Notes under the pieces: model-generated | What the model was told of the DNA's origin: nothing | What the model saw: the letters and a program-made list of their open reading frames with translations, nothing else | The model's database searches: none | Shown: one piece after another, positions 1 to 12,200 of the stretch | Numbering within the stretch: position 1 is the stretch's first letter | How the letters are laid out: each line of letters starts with the position of its first letter | Translations under genes and position numbers: made by a program | Source of the DNA: Ascoidea rubescens DSM 1968 | Taxonomy: Eukaryota > Ascomycota > Saccharomycetes > Ascoideales > Ascoideaceae | DNA: 64,000 nucleotides | NCBI RefSeq assembly: GCF_001661345.1 | Contig: NW_017962923.1 | Coordinates: forward strand, 434,001-498,000 | Direction: 5' to 3'

Positions 1-2
1 AT

Positions 3-620
3 AATGAGAACTATCACAATATTCATAAGAGCAATTCTGATATCCAAGGCAATGATAACAATTATAATGATTTGAATGGGAAAATTGATGAAAGAACTGA
101 ATTTGATAATCTTATTGAAGAAATTGATTCCAATCACAAATCAAATGACAAGTCTAACGTATCATCGAAGGATTTTGAAAGTAACAATTCTGGAAGTATT
201 TTTTCAAATAATACAAAAATTAATTCCTCAAAAAGCGAGGAGTTCAACGACATATTATTGGTGATCAATTCCTTTCCTAAGAATTTAACAGACCCAATAT
301 TAAATGAAAATATATTTGATGATTACATTAATGACGAAAATGGCAATTCATTAAGTCACAATAATAACAGTGATTTGTCGACTCTTCTTTCAATGGATTT
401 ACACAGTTGGTCGAATTATGGAATAAATTTGGTCAACAAAAACTTCAGTCTAATCTTTCAGTCTGTTTTGAAAAGAAATTTGTTGAATCTCCGATTCAAT
501 TTAATCAATAAAGTTATAACCAATTATATCGAATCACTATCGGTATTGAATGAAAATTTAGTTACTAAATCCTATAAGATTCAAAATTTGGGAAAAGAAA
601 TAGTTAATGAGTTGAATTGA
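3..620 (+). CDS. 3' end of an unrecognised low-complexity protein (5' truncated by window edge)
   Basis: The reading frame is open from the first bases of the window to a TGA at 618-620, so the gene starts outside. About 205 residues are visible. The first ~85 are rich in Asn, Ser, Asp and Lys, as in the disordered parts of other proteins here. The last ~70 residues, after a Leu-Ser-Thr-rich stretch, look like a folded or helical segment with alternating Leu/Ile/Asn. An internal TTG or ATG start is unnecessary because the frame continues leftwards. I do not recognise the family and assign no function. That it is coding rests on frame length and composition only. Confidence 0.6.
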   Translation, partial: NENYHNIHKSNSDIQGNDNNYNDLNGKIDERTEFDNLIEEIDSNHKSNDKSNVSSKDFESNNSGSIFSNNTKINSSKSEEFNDILLVINSFPKNLTDPILNENIFDDYINDENGNSLSHNNNSDLSTLLSMDLHSWSNYGINLVNKNFSLIFQSVLKRNLLNLRFNLINKVITNYIESLSVLNENLVTKSYKIQNLGKEIVNELN

Positions 621-1009
621 AAGTAAGTAAAATCACTTATCGTCTAGAAATTCCATTGTGCTATATCTAAATTGTCTATATAGGGAAGCTATCTTGCTGG
701 TGTTCATACTTAGCATCTGCAATTTCCTCCAACCAGTAATCAACATCATCTTGTCGGCTTCCAGAACGTGTGATACACCGGAACTCGCCTGTAGCACACG
801 TGCATCAGGCACTTTTTCGGTATTATTGCGTCATCATGCAGAAAGCATGTACAAGCAAACTCAATTGAAGGAGAGAACCGGAAAGTGGACATTCATATAA
901 AGGCTCATCTTGGCGCTTAAGCTTTAATGTTTCATTCTTACCAGTTTTCTCCTTCTCTCTCTCTTTATTGTGAGGTGCAGAGGTCTTTTTTTAAAGCCGC
1001 TGCTGATTC
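621..1009. other. Intergenic, 390 bp, GC-richer patch with a TATA-like site
   Basis: No convincing gene. It holds one CACGTG hexamer (797-802) and a TATAAAGG-like site (about 895-902) that would sit about 110 bp upstream of the decayed F-box/LRR gene, so this is probably its old promoter. An open frame at 658-900 has no ATG start and no recognisable product. Confidence 0.5.
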
Positions 1010-1509
1010 CAATGTCTTCTTTGGTGGCAGACAAAAGAACGGTAGAATCATTGAGGCTTTTAACAATCTTCCCCATGAGTTAATCTAGAGGCTGGTGTAC
1101 TACTTCTTAACAAAAAGTTAGTGTTTGCATTATCTGAAAACAAATCTTTTCAATATTTTACTTTGCTATCTTTATTCCGTTGTTTGAAAGTTGACAAAAC
1201 TGATGGTCAAAATATTTGCCGAAAAAACGAGCTAATTATCAATCTTAACGATGTCAAAAATTTGTATCTATCTCATCATAATCTTTCTAAAATTGAAAAT
1301 TTATTATCTTTGATTAATTTAAAATTGTCGAATTTATATACAATTATCTATATACTATTCAAAATTTACCAAATTTATTAAATCTGCAATATCCAAGTTT
1401 ATCATGCAATCTAATTTCTAGTATTGAAAATTTAGATAATCTTATTAATTTGCAATCATTTGATTTATCCAATAATTATCTTGTTAATAAAAATAAAAAC
1501 ATAATATAG
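1010..1509 (+). pseudogene. Decayed F-box/leucine-rich-repeat-type gene
   Basis: Translating successive frames gives a recognisable order of parts. First comes an F-box-like start (NNLPHELI, then RLVYYFL, interrupted by TAG at about 1086). Next is a segment beginning at 1121 that resembles the tail of an F-box (SFQYFTLLSLFRCLKV). After it come leucine-rich repeats (NLYLSHHNLSKIENLLSLINL, and in another frame ISSIENLDNLINLQSFDLSNN at about 1411-1470). The pieces lie in at least three frames and include stops, so the gene is not functional as written. F-box/LRR proteins usually act as SCF ubiquitin-ligase adaptors; in many yeasts this type occurs as fast-evolving families. The leftover TATA-like site at about 895 fits its former promoter. 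The family call is inference from short motifs. Confidence 0.5.
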
Positions 1510-2664
1510 TTCCTAAAACTTTTGTGGCTGGATTTGAACTTGAATTATATAGCTGCAAACTCTATCTAGATAATTTGGCTTGGTACAGTGATTTTTTTCT
1601 GTCTTTTTTGCTTTTTCCTTTTTACTGTTTTTTTTGTGTTTGGATTATTGGAATTAACAAGCCATGAATAAAAAAATATCAATAAATTTAGAAAAGTGTT
1701 TGATTTTTGACTTTGGTTGTGATTATTTAGTTGTTGAGGTCGTGCATAGGTATATGCATATACCCGCAGACATGTTATGAGTCAAGATGATAGGTGATTT
1801 TGTTGCTGCTGATGCTGGATGCAACAGGTAAAACGCCATTTGCTGATGACTGACCAAAAACTTGTACATCTGGGTCTGGAAATTGTATAAAACGCTTCTA
1901 AGATATCTATTCAGAAAATACATAACATTAGTAATTCTGGAATCAAACATTTTATCTGTTGGAAAACCAGTGTGTTGATAGGACAAGCAATACATTCTAT
2001 GATATTCCCCAGGTGCCAGTAGATAATTACATTAGCACTATACGTTTTTCGATTTGCAATTCAAACTATTTGTTTTGTTTCAGTTTTGACAGCAAAACTG
2101 AAACAACTTAGGCATTTGAGTAAAGAGCTAGTTGCACTCGGCTTTTGCTCTGTCTCAGTTTCCCTGACAACAGATTTGTGCTACAGGACCATCAGTACGG
2201 TGGCGGTATTACACAATTGAATAATATCTGACAGGACTGTCTCATATACAGATGTCTATTTCAAGCACTGCTACTCTAGGAACTAAGATAGTGAGAGAGT
2301 GCTTCACCATATCGCAATGCTGAAGTCCCTTTATGAACTGTGCAAATAGTCAGTATGATTCCAGAAACACGGATCAACGCAGCCCCCTGCTGAAAGCTGC
2401 ACTCTTCTCAAAAGGCTCTTAAGCAAGATCTGACCAACACAAAAGCGGAACCTCTAACCACACCCGCACTACAGGGCTCAAAACAGGACCTTATTTGCTT
2501 GCACCTGACTTTTGAGTCGCCTTTAATTTGGCGCCACTCGTGCTGCGCTTTGAGTTTTTCCATTTGTCGATTACATCTCATTTGCAAATTGTCAATTGTG
2601 TCTTTTTCCATAATATATCCATCAAACAAATCGTTGCGACTCCAGTACTCTTTATTTTTGGGCC
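1510..2664. other. Intergenic, 1.15 kb upstream of PMR1
   Basis: No supported gene. The first part is T-rich; 2050-2640 is more GC-rich, like other promoters in this window. A 90-codon minus-strand frame at 1723-1995 resembles nothing I know and probably arose by chance or decay. The segment directly before 2665 is the likely PMR1 promoter and leader. Confidence 0.45.
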
Positions 2665-5661
2665 ATGACTGATAATCCCTACTTGTCACCAAGTAATGCC
2701 GATATAGGTTCTGTTGATTCCATCAATCGTTCAAGTTCCCCTTCTAATGTCAACTTACCTTCTTTGAAATATGCAACTTTATCAGTCGAGCAAACCATAA
2801 AAGATTACAATTCTGATCCGATTAGTGGTTTATCATCTTCTTCTCAGATCTCTTATTTGCAATCTATTTATGGAGTTAATGATATATCTAATCCCTCGGG
2901 TAGTGAAGATGAAGATATTGATTCAAATATTGGTGTTAATGGAAATAATAATAATAATGTTATTAATGGTATGAATAAAAGTAACAGAAAAAAGAAAAAA
3001 AAAATTGTAATCCCTCCCATATTATTAAAGTTTTTAAATCAGTTTGTTGAAGATAAACTCATTTTATTATTGATATGTTCCTCTCTAATATCTCTTGCAA
3101 TGGGCAACTACCACGACTCGATATCTATTTTTCTAGCTATTATAATAGTAATAACTGTTGGTTTTATTCAAGAATTTAAAAGTGAAAATAGTTTAAAAGA
3201 ATTGAATAAACTAATTCCAAGCTACTGCAATTTGAAAAGAAATAACGTCAATAAAAGAATCTTAGCTAATAATCTTGTTCCGGGTGATTTAGTTTTTTTC
3301 AGTCAAGGTGATAGAATTCCTGCCGATATACGAATTATAAACTCTGTTGATTTATTGATTGATGAATCAAACTTAACTGGGGAAAATAAACCCTTAAAGA
3401 AGGATTCTTCAACAATTCTGGCCAACTCTCCTTCCTCATCTATTCCAATAAACAAAAGATCGAATATAGCTTATATGGGTACTTTAGTTACACAAGGTCA
3501 TGGTTCAGGTATTGTTGTTGCAATTGGTTATAAAACCGTTTTTGGTCACATTTGTAAGCTAATGGGAAATATCGAAAAACCAAGAACTCCAATGCAAAAT
3601 TTAATGGATAACTTGGGTAATCAGTTAACCTATTATAGTTTTATTATAATATCAATCATTTATTTGATTGGTATTATTCAAGGCAAGAATTGGTTAGATA
3701 TGTTTCAAATTTCGGTTTCATTAGCAGTGGCTGCTATTCCAGAAGGTTTACCAATAATTGTCACTGTTACTTTAGCCTTGGGTGTTTTGAGAATGGCCAA
3801 TCAAAAGGCTATAGTCAAAAGACTAAATAGTGTTGAAACTTTGGGTTCTGTTAATGTTATTTGTACCGATAAAACTGGAACCTTAACTCAAAATCAAATG
3901 ACAATCACTAAAATTTGGTCTCCAGACATGTTCAACGACTATATTGATATTTATCCCAAAACTAGTCATAGTCATAGTCATAGTCATAACCATGGTACGA
4001 ATAACAGCTATTATAACAAATACTATAACAATCACATTGATATTCAAAAGTTAATTCAAATTGCTAATATTTGCAACAATTCCAAATACTCAAAGGAAAT
4101 TGATGCGTTTGTTGGTAACCCTACTGATATTGCTTTAATTAATATTATCAACCAATTTACCTCCTCAAACAACTCTTTTAATGATTTAAGAGATTCTGTT
4201 ATTAAGTTGAATGAATTATCTTTTAATTCAACCAGAAAATTCCAGGCCATTTCTTTTAAGAATTATTCTGATAGTTGCATATCTTCAAACAACCCTGATC
4301 AACCGATAACATATATTAAAGGTGCCATTGAAAAAATCTTATCCTATTCCAAGTTTTATTTAACCAAAAATGGAGAAATCAAAAAATTAACTCCTGACGC
4401 TATTTTTCAAATTAATAAAATGTCAAATAATTTGCAAAACAATGGTCTTCGAGTGATTGCATTGGCCTTTAAGGATAATTTAAACTTTAAAGCTGAATCA
4501 GATATAATTTCAAATGACTTTGTTTTTGTTGGGTTTGTTGGTATGAACGATCCGCCAAAAAAAAATGTTTCAAGTTGTATTTCTAAATTCATATCTGGTG
4601 GTGTTCATGTTATAATGATAACTGGTGATAGTGAAATCACTGCCTACAATATAGCTAAGCAAATAGGGATGCCCTTGATTAATCCAGAAACAAGTATATT
4701 GACAGGTGATAAATTAGATCATTTAAACGAGTTTGAATTATCGCGGATTATCAATCATGTTTCAATTTTTGCCAGAACAACTCCTCAGCATAAGGTAAAA
4801 ATTGTAAAGGCTTTACAAAAGAGAGGTGATATTGTTGCTATGACAGGTGATGGTGTTAATGATGCTCCTGCTCTAAAATTAGCAGATATTGGTATTGCCA
4901 TGGGCAAAAATGGCACAGATGTAGCTAAGGAAGCTGCAGACATGATTCTAGTTAATGATGAATTTAACACCATTTTAAAAGCGATTGAAGAAGGTAAAGC
5001 TATTTTCCAAAACATCCAAAATTTTCTTTGTTTTCAATTGTCTACATCTATTGCTGCATTGGGTTTGATTTCCATTACAACATTGTTCAATTTGCCCAAT
5101 CCTTTGAATCCAATGATGATTCTTTTTATTAACATTATTATGGACGGTCCTCCCGCTCAGTCATTAGGTGTTGAAGAAGTTGATAAAGATATAATGAATC
5201 AGCCCCCTAGGAAGAAGAACGATAATGTTATTATTACGGGATATATTTTTAAGCGTATTTTGCTAAAATCATTTATAACAATTTTGGGGACCTTATTTAT
5301 CTACTACAAAGAGATGTCGTTTGATTTGGAATTTAGCAAAAGAGATACAACAATGACATTTACCACGTTTATTTTGTTTGATCTTTGGAATGCATTAGGT
5401 TGCAAACATTCAAAGAAATCAATTTTCAAAATTGGGTTTTTCAAAAATAAATTTTTCAATTTATCGATTATTTCTGTATTATCTGCCAACTTATTGATTA
5501 TTTATTTGCCGTTGTTACAAAATATATTTCAAACAGAATCTTTGTTGATCAACGACTTGGTTTTGATTGTTTCAATAACTTCATCAGTTTTTATTGGTGA
5601 TGAAATTTACAAATATTTCAATAAGCAAAATGATTTATATTCAAAATATAACATTGTATAA
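2665..5661 (+). CDS. PMR1: Golgi Ca2+/Mn2+ P-type ATPase (PMR1/SPCA type)
   Basis: A 998-residue P2A-type ATPase closely following yeast Pmr1 over its whole length. It pumps Ca2+ and Mn2+ into the Golgi and supports glycosylation and secretion. Visible parts: an N-terminal cytosolic region; M1-M2 (about residues 130-165); the actuator motif LTGE (about 238-241); the M4 PEGLP motif (about 362-366); the phosphorylation motif CTDKTGTLT with Asp about 402; the hinge TGDGVNDAPA (about 729-738); and M5-M10, with MDGPPAQ in M6. A His-rich insertion (SHSHSHSHNH, about residues 434-443) follows the phosphorylation site and is not usual for this family. The ATG at 2665 is the first in frame after a GC-richer promoter. 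Only one in-frame CTG codon was noticed. The 61-76-codon frames on the other strand are shadows. Confidence 0.95.
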   Translation: MTDNPYLSPSNADIGSVDSINRSSSPSNVNLPSLKYATLSVEQTIKDYNSDPISGLSSSSQISYLQSIYGVNDISNPSGSEDEDIDSNIGVNGNNNNNVINGMNKSNRKKKKKIVIPPILLKFLNQFVEDKLILLLICSSLISLAMGNYHDSISIFLAIIIVITVGFIQEFKSENSLKELNKLIPSYCNLKRNNVNKRILANNLVPGDLVFFSQGDRIPADIRIINSVDLLIDESNLTGENKPLKKDSSTILANSPSSSIPINKRSNIAYMGTLVTQGHGSGIVVAIGYKTVFGHICKLMGNIEKPRTPMQNLMDNLGNQLTYYSFIIISIIYLIGIIQGKNWLDMFQISVSLAVAAIPEGLPIIVTVTLALGVLRMANQKAIVKRLNSVETLGSVNVICTDKTGTLTQNQMTITKIWSPDMFNDYIDIYPKTSHSHSHSHNHGTNNSYYNKYYNNHIDIQKLIQIANICNNSKYSKEIDAFVGNPTDIALINIINQFTSSNNSFNDLRDSVIKLNELSFNSTRKFQAISFKNYSDSCISSNNPDQPITYIKGAIEKILSYSKFYLTKNGEIKKLTPDAIFQINKMSNNLQNNGLRVIALAFKDNLNFKAESDIISNDFVFVGFVGMNDPPKKNVSSCISKFISGGVHVIMITGDSEITAYNIAKQIGMPLINPETSILTGDKLDHLNEFELSRIINHVSIFARTTPQHKVKIVKALQKRGDIVAMTGDGVNDAPALKLADIGIAMGKNGTDVAKEAADMILVNDEFNTILKAIEEGKAIFQNIQNFLCFQLSTSIAALGLISITTLFNLPNPLNPMMILFINIIMDGPPAQSLGVEEVDKDIMNQPPRKKNDNVIITGYIFKRILLKSFITILGTLFIYYKEMSFDLEFSKRDTTMTFTTFILFDLWNALGCKHSKKSIFKIGFFKNKFFNLSIISVLSANLLIIYLPLLQNIFQTESLLINDLVLIVSITSSVFIGDEIYKYFNKQNDLYSKYNIV

Positions 5662-6211
5662 ATATAAATACTCCAAATAAACATAAAAATTCAATTTTCA
5701 GTTTCTGATTTTTTACCAGATAAGAGTTGGAGGCATTCAGTCGACAAATGCTAAGAGCACCAAGCCTAGGCAGTGTTCAGCGAACAATAGCCCAAAATTC
5801 ACAACAGCGCACGTGTCGAGACAAACAACAGTTTCCTAAACTGGAATCTGTGTGCAGCACCAAAAGAAGAGGCTCCTCCTAAACAGGCAGGCACGCGCCG
5901 CTTTAAGAACTTCCTGTTTGGAAAGCGCGTCAATCTCAATGCGGAAGTTACCCGGGTCTGCAGATGTGGTTCAATTTGGAGTGCTGTATCATGTGACAGT
6001 CGCTGGATATAAGCAGATATAATCAGATATAATCAGATGTTTGGAGGTATTCAATTATTACCAAACATACCACTCACCCACACTCATTCGCCTTCATATA
6101 ATCAGATATATTTACTAGGCATAGCAGGCCCCATATATCACACAGACTTTTCATTGCAACGACAACAACAAATACTTTCTCTGCACTCCACTCAGACTCT
6201 TTTGTTTTTAG
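5662..6211. promoter_or_regulatory. NUM1 upstream region with AGATATAATC repeats
   Basis: 550 bp between PMR1 and NUM1. Its middle is GC-richer and contains CACGTG (5810-5815). At about 6005-6038 the 10-mer AGATATAATC is repeated in tandem, and related ATAATCAGATAT occurs again at about 6098. These may be binding sites or simply a short repeat. A 65-codon frame starting at 6037 runs into NUM1 in another frame and has no support. Confidence 0.4.
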
Positions 6212-9200
6212 ATGCCCTTGCCCAATATTCCTGACTTGATTTCAAAATCAGCTTCATGGAACAATAACAATAACAATAACAATAACAATAACAATAACAA
6301 TAAAAATTACAATACCACCAATAATCCCAATAATCCCAATAATCCTAATAATCCCAATAATCTCAATAATCTCAACATCTCTACTCATAATGTTGATTTT
6401 AAACCGGAAATGAGCTATGATTCGGATTCTTCTTCTTATTCTTCTTACAGCAGATCATCAGCCAGACCTTCAAGGACTGCACATACAAATGTAAAGTCAC
6501 TATCTTCATCCAGCTCCAGAGAAATACTATCACAACTCAACAAATTTTCAAATAATAATCTTAATCTAAATTCTACTAATTCGGTTGCTACCACTAACAG
6601 CAATAATAACAACAAACTGTCCAAAAAATTTCTGTTGTCTACCAAACTTTCAAACAAAAATTTAAATATACTAAAAAAAGATCAAAGCAAAGACTTGGAT
6701 TTTACTTATAATTTATCTAGAAGTCTAACGATCGAATCCAGAAAATTAAAACTAAGTAATGAACTAAAATCTAAACAAATTGAAGGACTAAATATTAAAA
6801 TTACCAATCTAACTTTAGAAAGAGACAATTTATTATCTAAAAATAGTGATTTAATAAAAAATGACGAATCTTTAAATGATTCAAATTGGCAATTAAGAGT
6901 TAATTTAGACGATCAAAATTCAAAAATATCAAGTTTAAATAAACTAGTTTCAAAATTACAATCAGATTTACATGCTTCTTCTCTTTTGAATAATAATTTA
7001 TCTACTAATCTCGATGATTCTAATCTAAAACTACACAATTTACAATTAAACTTTGATAAAACCACTAAAAATTTAAATCTTTCAATTCAAAATTTAAATA
7101 ATCATATCCTGGATCTAAATCAAGAAAATGATGAACTAACTAAAAAATTAAGTCTTTTAACATCCTCTTTGAAAGAATCCCAGCTTAAAAACTCAAATTT
7201 GGCATCAAATTTACCAGCTTTATCTTCCCAATACTCAACTTCGAATTTATTGAAAAAAAATCAATTATCTGATTTAGAATCGGATATTGATAATTCCCTA
7301 TTAGATCCAAATAACTCCCAATTTTTATCCAATTATAATTCCCCAATTAAAAATTTACCATCAAGAAACATTCAACTAGAATCTGAAACACTTAAATCAA
7401 GTTTAACTAACGCTCACAAAATTATATCAAAATTAAGAAACCAGCTAATTAAAGCCACTACTCAGGCTACAAATGCTGGGATCACTTTATTATTAAGTTC
7501 TGATTCTGATTCTGATTCTGACTCAAATTCTGATTTAGATTCTGATTTAGATTTAGATTTAGATTTACAAAATAATAATCAAAATAATGATAGAAATACT
7601 AACATTACTACCAATAATAACAAATCTTCAAATTTCGAAAGATACAACTCAATTGGTTTTCAAAATGATTCAAAGAAACTACTATTAAACAAACCAAATC
7701 TAATTAATATTAATATCAAAAACAACAACAACAATAATAATAATGGTAATGATGACGCTGATGACGCTGATGAATATGACGATTGGCTATCAACTGATGA
7801 AGAAGATAATAAAAACACAAATAACACTCAAAAATTAAAAGGCTCTTCTGATAATAAAAAATCTATAATTCAAAACAGATCTGATCCCAATATATTTTTA
7901 AATAATTCTCTAGTTTCTTTAGATCATTCTAATTACACATCCACAGCAAATAATGTCTTATCAGATTCTACAGTTTTTGCAAAAAAAAATCTTTTAGATG
8001 AATTAAATGATAATAATACTAATACTAATACTAATAGAAAAAATAATAATGAGAAAAACTTAGATAATCCTTCAAATGATAAAATTAAATCAATTGTCGA
8101 TGATTACATTAACAAAAATAAACTTATGCTTATTTCAGAAGATGAATATTCCAAATTAAACAATTCTGTAACCTTTAATAACTTGAATGAAATTTTAGTA
8201 AATCCAAGTTCTTCTAGAATCAATTTTGATAATGAATTAAATCATATGTCCGACTTAGATGCTGGTAGCTCAAACGAAAACTCTGATTTTTCTTCTAATG
8301 ATGGTTCAAGAAGTTTAAAATTTTCTTATAAAAAGCCCCAAAAATCTATATCGAAAAAAGATAATAACCTTCGTTTATTAAAACTTCAATCAGAAAATGA
8401 TAAAAATCTTTCTCAACTTACTATCATCAAATCTCAAGTTGATGAACTTGAAAAAGAAAAATTTGAAATTCAAGAAAAATTAGATACTGTAAACAGTGAA
8501 AAAGTTGATTTGGAAAAAATTAAAAACAACCTTTCCCGCGAACTAAATGCAGCAAAATCAGAAAATGAAAAAAACAATTTGACAATAGTTGGTTTTTCCT
8601 CATCGATCAATGAGCTTTCAAATGAAAAAAGTAATCTTGAAAAAAAAATAAACAATCTCTTAGGAGAAAAAAATAATTATGAGAAGAACAAAAACGATTT
8701 AGAATCCAAAATTAAATCTCTCAACAAAACAATATCTTCCATTTTTAATGATAATTTGTTCTTAAAAAAGGAAATTACAACATTGAAAGAATCTACTGAA
8801 GAACTCAACAAACAATTAAATGTTGAAGTTTCCAAATACCAACAGTTGATTGATCAAAACAAGTTACTGGATAAAAATGAAAAGCAAATCAAAGAAAAGC
8901 ATGAAAAACTAAAAGCTGAAATCGAGCATTTGAAAACAGATCAAAAGGAAACTAAAAGCAAATTAGCTGTAATATTATCGGAAAAATATTCATTGCAAAA
9001 CAATAATACCGAACTTGAAAATAACATACAAATACTTGAATTAAAAGTTAAGGATAATGTTCGAAGGCTAGAGTCTCTTAATAATGAAAAACTGATTTTG
9101 GATAATTCATATCTGTCTTTGAAAGAAAAAAATAATATACAAAACAATACTATTAGAAATCTAGAGGCCCATATCACTGAAATTCAATCAAAATACAATA

Positions 9201-12200
9201 CTTTATCTGATCTTAATGATAATTTGAAGAAATCTAAAGAAGATTCTATTTTGTTGGTACAAGATTCAACTGCTAAAGTGGAAAAATTAAATAAAGAAAA
9301 AGACATTGTTCTTGAAAAACTAAAAAATTTAAAACTCAGTAAACATGAATTGGAAACTTCTAATGAAATCCTTAAAGAAAAGAATTCTAGCTTGTCAGAC
9401 CAATGTAATGCTCTCCAGATAGAAAAAAATAACACTGATTTAAAGACAGAAAAATTGATTGTCTCCAATCAATCCTTATCTAATAATATTGAAACTCTAA
9501 ACCTAAAAATTTCTCAATTGTCATCAAAAATTGAAAATGTAGAAAAAGAAAAAAATGATATAGAAAGAGTTTTAGAAAACTCCATTCATGAATCTGAAAG
9601 TTTAAAATCAGTTAACAGTGAAAAGGATAAACTGATAAATATAATAAATTCCAAATTAGATGATTTGACCAAGGCAATTGCTGCGGCAACTTTAGCTAAG
9701 ACATCTTTAGAAAATGCAAATAAATCGTTGAAGGAAGAGAACTTAAAACTTCATAATGACATAATTGAGCTTGAGTGCAAAAACAATAACCATATTGAAA
9801 ATTATCAAAGTTTATTGTTAGAAAAAGAAAAATTAGTTAAACTTAATGAGTCCTCTATTTCAGAAATTTCTCAGTTATCTTCAGACACTAGGACATTAAA
9901 TTCAACAAAGGATAAAATTACAAAAGAATATGATAACTTATTGCTTGAAAATGAAAAAATTATTTCCAAAAACTCCGATCTTTCATCAAGGATTGTTGTT
10001 CTTGAACAAAACCTTAAAGATAACATCAGGAAGTATGATTCTGTTTTTAATGAAAAATCAAATCTAGATGAAATGTTGAGTAAATTAAAGGGTCAAAATG
10101 ATAAACTATTAGACACAGTTCAAGCATTTGAATCAGACCTAAGTGAAAATAAAAATAAGTTGGATGATTATATGAAAGAAAAATTGGTTTTAGAAGAAAA
10201 GCTAAAGGAATCAGATTCAAAGCTATCAGACTTAAAGAATAAATCTCAGCAAACAGATGAAGATTATAGAGGTATTCTTAAAAAACATGATACTATGGCT
10301 TTAGAATTAAAAAGGCTGGAAACTATTATTGGTGATCTACAGTTAAAATTAAAATCTATAAATGGAAGATTTGAACAACAATCAAAAGAAATTGAAGAAG
10401 TAATAAATGAAAGGTCTTCTCTTTCTGCAGTTGTTCAGGAATTACAAAAGGAAAATTCAAAGTTAAAAACAGATTTAGTTGAAATAGAAAATTCCAATAA
10501 AGAAAACCTTGATAAATGTAAAGTACTCAAAGAAGAAAAAGCTAATATGCTGAAGAGTCAGAGGGATACTTACTTTAAAATATCGGAGATTTCATTGCGG
10601 GCAGAAATTTTGGAAAAGGAAAACAAAAGTATTCAATTTAAATACAATAGCATTTCATATGAAAAAAACGATCTTGTAAAGGCCAATAGAGATCTCTCAG
10701 ATAGAATAATTTCATTAGAGCTTCAAATTACAGAAAATTCAAGAAGCCTAGAGGCTGTTATGGCGGAGAGATCAGGGAAGGATGATTATAATGAGATGCT
10801 AAAAAAACAAAACGCTGAACTATTGGAAAAAGTCAAAGAATTAGAATTAAAAAACACCGATAAATCATCGGAGTATAATTTGATATTGATTGATAAAAAT
10901 AAATTAGCTGGATCTTGTGAAGATTTGAAATCACAGATTGCCAAGCTCTCAATTAAAATTGGAACCTTGAAATCAGAAAATGATACTTTAGAAGCCAAGC
11001 TTGAAGCGTTGAATGTTGAAAAAAGCGATTTTGATAAACTGAACAATATTCTTTTAAAAAAAAATAAGGATCTTGAGCATCAGGTATCATTTAACGCCTC
11101 AGAGATTGAATCTATATCAGCAGATAGAGATTCCATAGGTGAAAAGCATTTATTACTAAAAAAACTGAACAAAGACCTTCTTTCTAAGATAGCTACGCTT
11201 AATGCTAACTATTCTTCTCTTACTTCCAAAATTTTTGCTTTAGAAAAAACTGAGATTGAAACAACTACTCAATTGAAGGATTTGAAGAAGAAAACTGAAG
11301 ATTTAGAAAACGAAAAAGCCGACATTCAAACTAACCTCTCGACAGTTAATATGGAGAAGCAAGAACTTGAAAATTCCAACAGAGAGTTTCTGGGACAAAC
11401 TAATGCTTTGCAACTTGAAATTGCAGATAAAGTTCGAAGATTAGAATCTATCACTTCGGAAAAATTATCTCTAGAAAAGTCTAGCGCCTCTTTGAAAGAT
11501 CAAAATCTACAATTTTGTGAAACTATAAAAAGATTAGAAGTCGAAAATTCTACATTAACAGAATCAAAAAACGAAATCCTTTCAAAGGTTTCAGTTTTTT
11601 CTTCTACCATTGATCAGTATAAAGAAGAAACTAGTAGCCTTCAGGCACAATATGATAAATTATTTTGTGAAAAAGAGAAATTACAGGAATCCAAAGAAGA
11701 GATCTTAGCTTCCAAACTATTACTTAAAAAAGATTACAGTGAAAATAAAGATAAATTAAAAGGTCTCCTTCTTGAAAAGTCATCCTTGGAAGATTCTGTA
11801 GTTTTATTAAATAATGAAAAAGAAAAATATATCATCAAAATTCAAAACTTAGAAAAAACAGTAGGCGAGGTGAACTTTAAATTGGATAATTTGACTAAAG
11901 AATCTCTGGCTTCAAATGCAGAGCGCGATCTTCTAAGTCTGAAAAGTGCCGAGTTTTCTGCTTTGTCTTCTAAATTTCAGATTGAAATAAGTTCTCTTCA
12001 ACAGAAGTTATCTGAAAGTATAAAAGAAAAGGAGAACTTGGAAAATAACCGCTTAAATTCTCTAGAAAAAATTAATTGTCTTGAGTTAGAAATTTCAGAT
12101 ATAAAAACTAAATTAGAGTCTTCTATTTCAAATAATAAGTTATTGGAAAACAAAAATAAGTTGCTTGAAAATGAAAACATTGAACTTTTAGATGAAATTG

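Noticed and set aside
1723-1995. 90-codon minus-strand frame
   Set aside because: No recognisable motif or promoter; may be chance or decay.
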